NCBI GenBank assembly: GCA_900762245.1
Contig: CAAFFR010000196.1
Span: forward strand, 1 to 26,830
DNA: 26,830 nucleotides
From: an uncultured Oscillospiraceae bacterium
Lineage (GTDB): Bacteria; Bacillota_A; Clostridia; Oscillospirales; Oscillospiraceae
Direction: 5' to 3'
Made by a program: the position numbers and the translations under genes. Every line of letters starts with the position of its first letter. Positions within the stretch are counted from its first letter, which is position 1. The notes below the pieces were generated by a model. That model searched no databases and was not told where the DNA came from. It worked only from the letters and a program-made list of their open reading frames with translations. Positions 20,144 to 26,830 of this stretch are shown one piece after another.

Positions 20144-20267
20144 GATTGCAAGAAGCAAAGCGACGCGGCAATCCCCAGCAGATTTCCATATGATGCCGTT
20201 TTATGCTTCTGCACGGACCTGCAGAGGGGATTGCCACACCAGTGTGCGCACTGGTTCGCAATGACAT
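20144..20267. repeat. Palindromic intergenic repeat, type B copy 2
   Basis: The right half, GGGATTGCCACACCAGTGTG then CGCACTGGTTCGCAATGACA, nearly matches the right half of the copy at 19230-19378. The left half (GATTGCAAGAAGCAAAGCGA, then CGCGGCAATCCCC) pairs with it in outline. It lies between the membrane-protein gene and the 3' end of htpG. Confidence 0.75.
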
Positions 20268-20272
20268 GCATT

Positions 20273-22150
20273 TTACTTCATCAGCTTGCAGACCAGCTCG
20301 GTATAGGCGAAGGGGTCATCCAGAGGAAGCTCTGCCATGAGCTGGGCCTGGCAGCACAGCAGCTGGGCATAATCCTTGGCCTTCAGAGGATCTTCGGTCA
20401 TGGCCTTCTGCATAGCCTGCACCGCCTCGTGGTCGGGGTTCAGTTCCAGAATCCGGCCCACGGAGAAGGCAAATTCCGGATTGGCCTTCTTCATGTACTT
20501 TTCCATCTCGAAGCTCATACCGGCTTCGGGAGTCATGCAGACGGGGTGGCTGCCCAGGTTGGAAGACAGCTTCACTTCCTTCACCTGTTCTCCCAGCGTT
20601 TCCTGCACAAAGGTCAGGAAACCCTTCAGAGATTCTGCCTTTTCCTCGGCTTCCTTCTTTTCCTCCTCGGTCTGCAGGCCCAGATCTTCACTGGATGCGT
20701 TGCAGAAGGACTTTTCCATGTAATTCATCAGGGTCTGAGGGATGAACTCGTCCACATCCTCAGTAAACAGCAGCACATCGTAGCCCTTTCTGGAAAGAGC
20801 TTCCACCTGGGGCAGCTTGGCCAGGCGGTCCTTATTCTCGCCGGGAACATAGTAGATCTTTTCCTGACCCTCAGCCATTGCCTCCACATATTCCTTCAGG
20901 GAAACCAGCTTGCCCTCTTTATGGCTGTAGAACAGCAGCAGGTCCTTGCAGGAATCCTTGTGGGCACCGTAGTCGGCAACAGTGCCGTATTTCAGCTGGC
21001 GGCCAAAGGCGGCATAAAATTCCTCATATTTCTCCCGGTCATTTTCCAGCATGGATTTCAGCTCGGATTTGATCTTCTTCTCGATATTCCGGGCGATGAT
21101 GGTCAGCTGGCGGTTATGCTGCAGCATTTCCCGGCTGATGTTCAGGCTCAGGTCCTGGCTGTCCACGATGCCCCGGACGAAGCGGAAGTGCTCCGGCAGC
21201 AGGTCTTCACAGTTTTCCATGATCATAACACCGGCGCTGTAGAGCTGCAGGCCCCGCTTGAAATCTTTGGTGTAGAAGTCATAGGGAGCCTTGCCGGGGA
21301 TATACAGCAGGGCTTTGAAGGATACGCTGCCCTCGGCGCTGCTATGGATGGTCCGCAGGGGCTTGTTGTAATCGAAGAACTTGTCCCGGTAGAAGGTTTC
21401 ATATTCCTCCTCGGTGACATCCTTCTTGGCACGCTGCCAGATGGGCACCATGGAGTTCAGGGTTTCCTCTTCCTTGTAAGTCTCATACTCCTCGGAATCT
21501 TCTGCTTTCCGGCTGCGGCTGACCTCCATTTTGATGGGATAGCGGATATAGTCGGAATATTTGCGGACCAGCGCGCGGATTTCATACTCTTCCAGATACT
21601 CGGAATACTTATCCTCCTCGGTGTCTTCCTTCAATGTCATGATGATATCGGTGCCGGGAGCATTCTTGGTGGTCTCTTCAATGGTATAGCCGTCGGCACC
21701 GTCGGAGACCCACTTCCATGCCTTGTCTTCGCCGTACTTTCTGGAGATGACGGTGATGGAGGAGGCCACCATGAAGGCAGAATAGAAGCCCACACCGAAC
21801 TGGCCGATGATGTCGATATCCTCCTGCTTTTCCATGGCCTGCTTGAAGCCCAAAGAACCGGACTTAGCAATGGTGCCCAGGTTTTCTTCCATGTCTTCCT
21901 TGGACATACCAATGCCGTTGTCGGAAACCGTCAGAGTCCGGGCATTCTCGTCTGCGGTAATGGTGATGGCAAACTGGTCACGGGAGATGCCTACCTTGTC
22001 ATCCGTAAGGGCGGTATAGGCCAGCTTGTCAATGGCATCGGAGGCATTGGAGATAATTTCCCGCAGGAAGATCTCCCGATGGGTGTAGATGGAGTTGATC
22101 ATCAGGTCCAGCAGTCGCTGGGATTCTGCTTTAAACTGTTTCTTTTCCAT
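20273..22150 (-). CDS. htpG: Chaperone HtpG (bacterial Hsp90)
   Basis: This 625-residue ATP-dependent chaperone shows the GHKL ATPase motifs EIISNASDAIDK (from E31), SDNGIGMS (D77-G81) and GQFGVGFYSAFMV. They are followed by the Hsp90 middle domain (GIVDSQDLSLNISREMLQ) and the C-terminal dimer domain. Length fits the family. The ATG at 22150 is chosen with AAAGGA upstream; an earlier in-frame ATG at 22174 lies next to the operator. Transcription starts from TTGCAT/TATAAT at 22196-22223 and passes a perfect CIRCE element, so HrcA control is very likely. It is a single-gene unit. Confidence 0.97.
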   Translation of the reverse strand: MEKKQFKAESQRLLDLMINSIYTHREIFLREIISNASDAIDKLAYTALTDDKVGISRDQFAITITADENARTLTVSDNGIGMSKEDMEENLGTIAKSGSLGFKQAMEKQEDIDIIGQFGVGFYSAFMVASSITVISRKYGEDKAWKWVSDGADGYTIEETTKNAPGTDIIMTLKEDTEEDKYSEYLEEYEIRALVRKYSDYIRYPIKMEVSRSRKAEDSEEYETYKEEETLNSMVPIWQRAKKDVTEEEYETFYRDKFFDYNKPLRTIHSSAEGSVSFKALLYIPGKAPYDFYTKDFKRGLQLYSAGVMIMENCEDLLPEHFRFVRGIVDSQDLSLNISREMLQHNRQLTIIARNIEKKIKSELKSMLENDREKYEEFYAAFGRQLKYGTVADYGAHKDSCKDLLLFYSHKEGKLVSLKEYVEAMAEGQEKIYYVPGENKDRLAKLPQVEALSRKGYDVLLFTEDVDEFIPQTLMNYMEKSFCNASSEDLGLQTEEEKKEAEEKAESLKGFLTFVQETLGEQVKEVKLSSNLGSHPVCMTPEAGMSFEMEKYMKKANPEFAFSVGRILELNPDHEAVQAMQKAMTEDPLKAKDYAQLLCCQAQLMAELPLDDPFAYTELVCKLMK

Positions 22151-22167
22151 GATATGCATTCCTTTCA

Positions 22168-22194
22168 TTAGCACTCAGCTTTGTAGAGTGCTAA
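22168..22194. promoter_or_regulatory. CIRCE operator (HrcA site) of htpG
   Basis: TTAGCACTC, a 9-base spacer (22177-22185) and GAGTGCTAA form the exact CIRCE consensus. It lies just downstream of the -10 box and overlaps the 5' leader, the normal position for HrcA repression. Confidence 0.95.
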
Positions 22195-22195
22195 C

Positions 22196-22223
22196 ATTAT
22201 ATCGCACACAGGAAAAAATGCAA
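22196..22223 (-). promoter_or_regulatory. Promoter of htpG
   Basis: On the - strand TTGCAT (22218-22223) and TATAAT (22196-22201) are 16 bases apart, with CIRCE immediately downstream. Confidence 0.8.
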
Positions 22224-22421
22224 GCCCTTTCATAATTTGTTTTTTCTTTATTTACAAATACCGATGCAGGAGCGATTCACGAATTGCCCCTATAATTTAT
22301 GTGAAAATTAAATTTACTGCATTGATTATTTGAAATTTTGTGATATGATTATACTGTATGATTATGCGCCAAAGGACTTTCGTTCGTTAATAAATTATAA
22401 TGGAAATATAAGGAGTATGAA

Positions 22422-24023
22422 ATGATCACAGTATCCAATCTCGGTATGCAGTTTGGCGGCCAGTGGCTGTTCCAGCATGTAGACCTGCAGTTCCTGCCCG
22501 GCAACTGCTACGGCATCATCGGTGCCAACGGCGCCGGCAAGTCCACCTTCCTGCGCATCCTCACCGGCGAGCTGGACAGCACCACCGGTGCCATCAGCAT
22601 TGACCCCGACAAGCGCGTATCCGTTCTGAAGCAGAACCAGAACGCTTACGACGAGTATTCCATTCTGGACACCGTCATCATGGGCAACCAGCATCTGTAC
22701 GATGTGATGAAGGAAAAGGATGCCATTTATGAAAAGCCCGACTTCTCCGATGAGGATGGTCTGCGCGCTGCTGACCTGGAAGCCGAATTTGCAGAACTGG
22801 GCGGCTGGGAAGCAGAATCCGATGCCTCCCGTCTGCTGCAGGGCCTGGGCATCGGCACCGACCTGCACTATGATATGATGGGCGACACTGACCCCCGGCT
22901 GAAGGTGAAGGTCCTGCTTGCCCAGGCTCTCTTCGGCAACCCCGACATTATCATGCTGGACGAGCCCACCAACAACCTGGATATCGAAGCCATCAACTGG
23001 CTGGAAGACTTCCTTCTGGACTTCCCCGGCATGGTCATCGCCGTCAGCCACGACCGTCACTTCCTGAACACCGTCTGCACCCACACCGTGGATATCGACT
23101 ACGGCAAGATCAAGATGTATGTCGGTAACTACGACTTCTGGTACGAATCCTCCCAGATGGTCCAGGCCATGATCCGCAACAAGAACAAGAAGAACCAGGA
23201 AAAGATCGAAGAGCTGCAGCTGTTCATTCAGCGTTTCTCCGCCAACAAGAGTAAGGCCAAGCAGGCTACTGCCCGCCGTAAGCTGCTGGACAAGCTGAGT
23301 GTTGAGGAAATGCCCTGCTCCACCCGCCGCTATCCCTTCGTTGGCTTCCAGCAGGAGCGGGAGCTGGGCAAGGATGTTCTGACTGTCAAGGATGTTTCCG
23401 TCACCGTCGACGGCGTGAAGCTGCTGGACAAGGTCTACTTCTCCGTCAACCGCACCGACAAGATTGCCTTCGTTGGTGAAAACGAGCTGGCACAGACCGC
23501 CCTCTTCAAGGTTCTGATGGGTGAGCTGGAACCCGATGAAGGCTCCATCAAGTGGGGCGTTTCCACCATCCGCTCCTATCTGCCCAAGGATAACTCCGAG
23601 TATTTTGAAGGCAACAAGATGGAGCTGGTGGACTGGCTGCGCCAGTACTCCGCCAATAAGGACGATGTGTACCTGCGCGGCTTCCTGGGCCGTATGCTGT
23701 TCTCCAACGAAGTTGTCTTCAAGCCTGTCAACGTCCTGTCCGGCGGCGAGAAGGTCCGCTGCATGCTGTCCAAGATGATGCTGAGCGGTGCTAACGTTGT
23801 GCTGCTGGACCAGCCCACCAACCATCTGGACATGGAATCCATCCAGGCTGTCAACAAGGGTCTGGAAGCCTTCCCCGGCGTTGTATTGCTTGCTTCCCAT
23901 GACCACGAAATGCTGACCTCCACCTGTAACCGCGTCATCGCCTTCCAGCCCGACGGCACCATCATTGATAAGTATGGTACCTATGACGATTATCTGGAAT
24001 GGATGGCACAGAATAAGAAGTAA
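22422..24023 (+). CDS. ABC-F family ATPase, YbiT-like, with degenerate second site
   Basis: The 533-residue protein has two ABC domains in tandem and no membrane segment, as in ABC-F factors that act on the ribosome. Domain 1 has Walker A G34-A-N-G-A-G-K40-S-T and LDEPTNNLD, but its signature is MGDTDPRLKVKVL in place of LSGGQ, a feature also found in YbiT. The linker (about 245-300) is Lys/Arg-rich (RFSANKSKAKQATARRKL). Domain 2 has an intact LSGGEKVR. However, its Walker A reads GENELAQT (Q358 replaces the lysine) and its Walker B reads LLDQPTNHLD (Q464 replaces the catalytic glutamate). AAGGAG precedes the ATG, and argS follows after nine bases. Confidence 0.9.
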   Translation: MITVSNLGMQFGGQWLFQHVDLQFLPGNCYGIIGANGAGKSTFLRILTGELDSTTGAISIDPDKRVSVLKQNQNAYDEYSILDTVIMGNQHLYDVMKEKDAIYEKPDFSDEDGLRAADLEAEFAELGGWEAESDASRLLQGLGIGTDLHYDMMGDTDPRLKVKVLLAQALFGNPDIIMLDEPTNNLDIEAINWLEDFLLDFPGMVIAVSHDRHFLNTVCTHTVDIDYGKIKMYVGNYDFWYESSQMVQAMIRNKNKKNQEKIEELQLFIQRFSANKSKAKQATARRKLLDKLSVEEMPCSTRRYPFVGFQQERELGKDVLTVKDVSVTVDGVKLLDKVYFSVNRTDKIAFVGENELAQTALFKVLMGELEPDEGSIKWGVSTIRSYLPKDNSEYFEGNKMELVDWLRQYSANKDDVYLRGFLGRMLFSNEVVFKPVNVLSGGEKVRCMLSKMMLSGANVVLLDQPTNHLDMESIQAVNKGLEAFPGVVLLASHDHEMLTSTCNRVIAFQPDGTIIDKYGTYDDYLEWMAQNKK

Positions 24024-24032
24024 GGAATCATT

Positions 24033-25784
24033 ATGGAAAAAATCTTAAACATTATCACCGCCAAGATGCAGCAGGCATTCTCCGATGCCGGTTACGACGC
24101 ATCCTTTGGCCGGGTCACGGTGTCCAACCGCCCTGACCTGTGTGAATACCAGTGCAACGGCGCACTGGCAGCCGCCAAGCAGTATAAGTGCGCTCCCATC
24201 CAGATTGCCAAGGCTGCGGCAGAAAAACTGGATGCCGCTGACTTTTCCATGGTAGATGCCGTCATGCCCGGCTTCATCAATTTAAAGCTCTCTGACGCCT
24301 TCCTGCAGAAGTATCTGGAGGAAATGCGCGTTTCTGACAGCTTCGGCGTGGAAAAAATCGGTGCAGGCAAGACCATCGTGGTGGACTACGGCGGACCCAA
24401 CGTGGCAAAGCCCCTGCACATCGGCCATCTGCGCTCCGCCATCATCGGTGAGAGCCTGAAGCGGCTGTACAAGTTCTTCGGCTGCAACACCATCGGAGAC
24501 ATTCACCTGGGCGACTGGGGTCTGCAGATGGGCCTGATCATCACCGAACTGCAGGAGCGCCAGCCTGACCTCCCCTACTTCGATCCCGATTTTACCGGTG
24601 AGTATCCGGAGGAAGCTCCCTTCACCATTTCCGAGCTGGAGGATATCTACCCCGCCGCCTCCGCCAAGAAGAAGGTGGATGCCGATTTCGCTGACCGTGC
24701 CCACACAGCTACCTTTGAGCTGCAGAACGGCCGCCGGGGCTACCGGGCCATCTGGCAGCACATCATGAAGCTGTCCGTTGCGGACATGACCCGGATCTAC
24801 AACAACCTGGATGTCCACTTTGAGTCCTGGCTGGGCGAAAGCGATGCAGACCCCTTCATTCCCGCCATGATCGAAGAGTTCAAGACCAAGGGTCTGGCTG
24901 TGGAATCCGAGGGTGCTCTGGTCATTCCCGTTGCTGAGGAAAGCGACAAGAAGGAAGTGCCCCCCTGCATTCTGGTGAAGTCCGACGGCTCTGCTATCTA
25001 CGCTACTACGGACCTGGCTACCATGGTCCAGCGTATGCAGGATTTCAAGCCCGACGAAATGCTCTATATCACCGACAAGCGCCAGGCTCTGCACTTTGAG
25101 CAGGTCTTCCGGGCTGCCAAGAAGGGCGGCATCCTGCCTCAGGGCTTCCCCGTGTCCCACCTGGGCTTTGGCACCATGAACGGCAAGGACGGCAAGCCCT
25201 TCAAGACCCGTGACGGCGGTGTCATGCGCTTAGAGCAGCTGATCTCTGACATGACCGAATTTGTCCGTGCCAAGGTTGTGGAGAACAAGATCGTGGAGGA
25301 ATCCGCAGTGGAGGAGACCACTGCCAAGATCGCGCTGGCTGCCCTGAAATACGGCGACCTCTCCAACCAGCCCACCAAGGACTATGTCTTCGATATGGAC
25401 CGCTTTGCCGCTTTCGAGGGAAACACCGGCCCCTATATCCTCTACACCATCGTCCGCGTCAAGTCCATTCTGGCCAAGTACGGTGCCTGGGAGAATCTGC
25501 CCATCCAGACCGCTGCCAACCCCTACGCCAAGGATCTGATGCTGGCCATCACCAAGTTTGGTCCCGCCATGGAATCTGCCCTCAATTCCTTCGCTCCCAA
25601 TCTGGTCTGCGCCTACATCTACGAACTGGCAGGCTGCGTCAACAAGTTCTACCACGAGACCCGCATTCTCACCGAGGAGAACGAAGAACTGAAGGCAGGC
25701 TACATTGCCCTGATCGGCCTTGCCAAAAATATTCTGGAAACCTGCATCGGTATTCTGGGCTTCTCCGCACCCGAGAAGATGTAA
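24033..25784 (+). CDS. argS: Arginyl-tRNA synthetase
   Basis: The 583-residue class I enzyme charges tRNA-Arg. The N-terminal ArgRS additional domain (about 1-105) is followed by the HIGH motif H129-I-G-H132 in NVAKPLHIGHLRSAIIG. The catalytic fold continues (SDGSAIYATTDLATMVQRM, YITDKRQALHFEQVF), the KMSK position reads FKTRDGG and the C-terminal DALR anticodon-binding domain starts near NTGPYILYT. Loss of a canonical KMSK is usual in many ArgRS and is not a defect. The gene follows the ABC-F gene by nine bases and probably shares its promoter. The tRNA-Arg(ACG) at 11226 is one of its substrates. Confidence 0.97.
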   Translation: MEKILNIITAKMQQAFSDAGYDASFGRVTVSNRPDLCEYQCNGALAAAKQYKCAPIQIAKAAAEKLDAADFSMVDAVMPGFINLKLSDAFLQKYLEEMRVSDSFGVEKIGAGKTIVVDYGGPNVAKPLHIGHLRSAIIGESLKRLYKFFGCNTIGDIHLGDWGLQMGLIITELQERQPDLPYFDPDFTGEYPEEAPFTISELEDIYPAASAKKKVDADFADRAHTATFELQNGRRGYRAIWQHIMKLSVADMTRIYNNLDVHFESWLGESDADPFIPAMIEEFKTKGLAVESEGALVIPVAEESDKKEVPPCILVKSDGSAIYATTDLATMVQRMQDFKPDEMLYITDKRQALHFEQVFRAAKKGGILPQGFPVSHLGFGTMNGKDGKPFKTRDGGVMRLEQLISDMTEFVRAKVVENKIVEESAVEETTAKIALAALKYGDLSNQPTKDYVFDMDRFAAFEGNTGPYILYTIVRVKSILAKYGAWENLPIQTAANPYAKDLMLAITKFGPAMESALNSFAPNLVCAYIYELAGCVNKFYHETRILTEENEELKAGYIALIGLAKNILETCIGILGFSAPEKM

Positions 25785-25790
25785 AAAATC

Positions 25791-25822
25791 AACGCCGTCC
25801 CAATTGGGACGGCGTTATTTTT
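25791..25822. terminator. Terminator of the ABC-F/argS operon
   Basis: AACGCCGTCCCAA and TTGGGACGGCGTT form a perfect 26-bp palindrome (25791-25816), with A6 on the left and ATTTTTG on the right. It can act in both directions and overlaps the 3' end of the convergent XRE gene. Confidence 0.88.
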
Positions 25823-26009
25823 GAAATCGGACAACCTCATTTGGTGTGCAATCCAAAGCGAAGCAAAGTTTTTCCAACGTAAGCAGGGTAATATTATTCC
25901 CCTTTTTAATACTATCCAGTGTCTTATTATCAATACCCAATTTCAGCAGACGGTATTGACTGATCCCTTTGCACTGCATCGTTTCCCATAAGGGAGAGTA
26001 ATCGATCAT
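25815..26009 (-). CDS. Small XRE-family HTH regulator
   Basis: The 64-residue protein (MIDYSPLWETMQCKGISQYR, then LLKLGIDNKTLDSIKKGNNI and TLEKLCFALDCTPNEVVRF) is a single Cro/CI-type HTH and nothing else. AAGGTGG supports the ATG at 26009 over an upstream ATG at 26027. It is divergent from a small gene at 26118, with a dyad between them over the rightward -35 box, so it probably represses that gene and itself. Confidence 0.85.
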   Translation of the reverse strand: MIDYSPLWETMQCKGISQYRLLKLGIDNKTLDSIKKGNNITLLTLEKLCFALDCTPNEVVRFQK

Positions 26010-26066
26010 GAGCCGCCCACCTTCCATAGAATTTGGATTTATTATATGGAAGATTTTTATCTTTTG

Positions 26067-26098
26067 ATATTGTGGAGTTGTTCACAATATGATATACT
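26067..26098 (+). promoter_or_regulatory. Promoter with dyad operator before the 26118 gene
   Basis: TTGTGG (26070-26075) and TATACT (26093-26098) are 17 bases apart. ATATTGTG (26067-26074) and CACAATAT (26083-26090) form a perfect 8-bp inverted repeat, with an 8-base centre, covering the -35 box and most of the spacer. This is the expected place for a repressor such as the neighbouring XRE protein. Confidence 0.65.
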
Positions 26099-26117
26099 GT
26101 AAGGAGCAGGGATTCAA

Positions 26118-26333
26118 ATGACTATAGATGAAATTATTCAGCAAATAGCGAAAGAGCACCATACAACCCCGGAGATCGTTCGCAGAGAAATGGAATTTTC
26201 CATGAAGGAAGCTCAGAAAACTACGAATCCAAGAGCAAAGGCACTATGGGCCTCCATTCCTCATAGAGGTGACGTGATTACGCTGGAAGAGTTTATTTCG
26301 TATATTGCAACGCTCGCCAAGATCATTTCCTGA
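26118..26333 (+). CDS. Small protein resembling Spo0A C-terminal-like proteins
   Basis: The 71-residue protein (MTIDEIIQQIAKEHHTTPEI, then VRREMEFSMKEAQKTTNPRA and LEEFISYIA) is helical, and I recall similar small Clostridia proteins annotated as Spo0A C-terminal-like. The family call is weak, and no sporulation role follows from this sequence. AAGGAG lies before the ATG. It is controlled from the promoter at 26067-26098. A candidate hairpin (AAAATATG/CATATTTT, 26352-26388) follows its stop. Confidence 0.6.
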   Translation: MTIDEIIQQIAKEHHTTPEIVRREMEFSMKEAQKTTNPRAKALWASIPHRGDVITLEEFISYIATLAKIIS

Positions 26334-26411
26334 TTTCCCTTTTCCAGCTTCAAAATATGTGGCCGAACGGTTTCCCACCCCATATTTTGTCCCATTTTAC
26401 CATATTTGCTC

Positions 26412-26440
26412 TTGTGTTCTCTCTCTGCTTACGCTATAAT
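26412..26440 (+). promoter_or_regulatory. Promoter of the isomerase/epimerase gene
   Basis: TTGTGT (26412-26417) and TATAAT (26435-26440) are 17 bases apart, 38 bases before the ATG at 26479. Confidence 0.7.
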
Positions 26441-26478
26441 AAACAAGGAATAATAAAAAAAGTAAGGAGAGATGCCCC

Positions 26479-26808
26479 ATGAAATTAGCAGTTTATACCG
26501 TCAGCCTGCCCGAGTACAATCTGGCCGAATCCGTTGCCGTCCTGAAGGAAATGGGTTACGAAGGCGTTGAGTGGCGCGTTGACAAGACAGTCGGCGAGTC
26601 CCCCCTGAAGGCTATGTTCGCCAACTATCCCAAGGAAGCTCAGTATGCCTTCCGTTACTGGACCGACAACCACTCCACTCTGAATGTGGACGACATCATG
26701 AACGAGTGCAAGAAGGTCAAGGCTCTGTGCGACGAAGCCGGCCTCACCATCTGCAACCTGGCCACCACTCTGAAGGGTGCCCCTGAAGAGATGGAAACAC
26801 ATTTCAGA
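26479..26808 (+). CDS. Sugar phosphate isomerase/epimerase family protein, 3'-truncated
   Basis: The first 110 residues of a TIM-barrel protein of the xylose-isomerase-like/AP endonuclease 2 family are present: MKLAVYTVSLPEYNLAESVA, then VLKEMGYEGVEWRVD, and ECKKVKALCDEAGLTICNLA. The 'L-E-GYEGVEWR' strand and the 'CDEAGLTI-NLA' strand are typical. TAAGGAGAG precedes the ATG. Codon use shows the strong bias of highly expressed genes. The reading frame runs off the contig. From 26809 the sequence is adapter, so the last real residue is about R110. The substrate cannot be told. Confidence 0.85.
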
Positions 26809-26830
26809 AGATCGGAAGAGCGGTTCAGCA
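26809..26830. other. Illumina adapter at contig end
   Basis: The last 22 bases begin AGATCGGAAGAGC and continue CGGTTCAGCA without its first base duplicated, which matches the start of the Illumina paired-end adapter as I know it. They are not genomic sequence. The residues translated from them (SEERFS) should be ignored. Confidence 0.93.

Noticed and set aside
20138..22171. 677-codon open frame antisense to htpG
   Set aside because: It has no ribosome site and low-complexity His/Leu/Gln/Gly-rich sequence. It is a shadow of htpG codon bias, and htpG itself is certain.
22395..23906. 503-codon open frame antisense to the ABC-F gene
   Set aside because: Same cause: GC-biased third positions on the real strand leave the opposite frame open.
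23990..24040. T-box or other tRNA-sensing leader before argS
   Set aside because: Only nine bases separate argS from the ABC-F gene, and no T-box sequence is visible upstream of the operon.
24033..25784. Missing KMSK motif in ArgS as a sign of an inactive gene
   Set aside because: Many functional arginyl-tRNA synthetases lack a canonical KMSK; the rest of the enzyme is complete.
1..26830. CRISPR array or rRNA operon
   Set aside because: No regularly spaced direct repeats with unique spacers, no Cas proteins and no rRNA sequence were seen.

Overview
The window is a draft contig from a low-to-mid GC Gram-positive bacterium, most likely a gut Clostridia member (Oscillospiraceae/Ruminococcaceae-like). 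The basis is the strong AGGAGG-type ribosome sites, a CIRCE heat-shock operator, the protein families present, and dense GC-rich intergenic repeats of a kind I associate with that group. No rRNA or species marker is present, so the rank is an inference. The last 22 bases match an Illumina adapter, so the right edge is an assembly artefact.

Region 1 (1-1446) is the chromosome flank downstream of a tRNA-Arg gene. It holds a membrane-anchored unknown protein, a small conserved protein and the displaced original tRNA terminator.

Region 2 (1447-11271) is an integrated element of about 9.8 kb bounded by 46-bp direct repeats of the 3' half of tRNA-Arg(ACG). It encodes a tyrosine integrase carrying an unusual helix-turn-helix insertion, and a phage-like repressor with overlapping divergent promoters and a dyad operator. 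A leftward operon carries two small HTH proteins, a DnaD-like replication protein, a DnaC-like helicase loader, an ArpU-like regulator and a sigma-70-like factor. A rightward cassette holds five small genes. The stability or defence genes are an orphan HicB-like antitoxin, a probable type I toxin-antitoxin locus, and a Fic-like protein with a ribbon-helix-helix partner. No relaxase, conjugation, capsid or packaging gene is seen, so the layout resembles a phage satellite or a stripped prophage.

Region 3 (11272-26808) is chromosome. It carries tRNA-Arg(ACG), a mutY plus PHP phosphatase operon, a divergent pair of small genes, an esterase-esterase-ATP-grasp cluster separated by long palindromic repeats, a GNAT-MazG fusion, a DUF3737 beta-helix protein, a membrane protein, htpG under CIRCE control, and an ABC-F/argS operon. 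It ends with a small repressor divergent from a small regulator-like gene and the start of a sugar-phosphate isomerase/epimerase.

The most interesting items are the type I toxin-antitoxin locus, whose two RNAs begin with nearly the same sequence, and the satellite-like element. Next come the integrase with its internal HTH, the GNAT-MazG fusion, the ABC-F protein with a degenerate second ATPase site, and the nested hairpins at 4465-4546.
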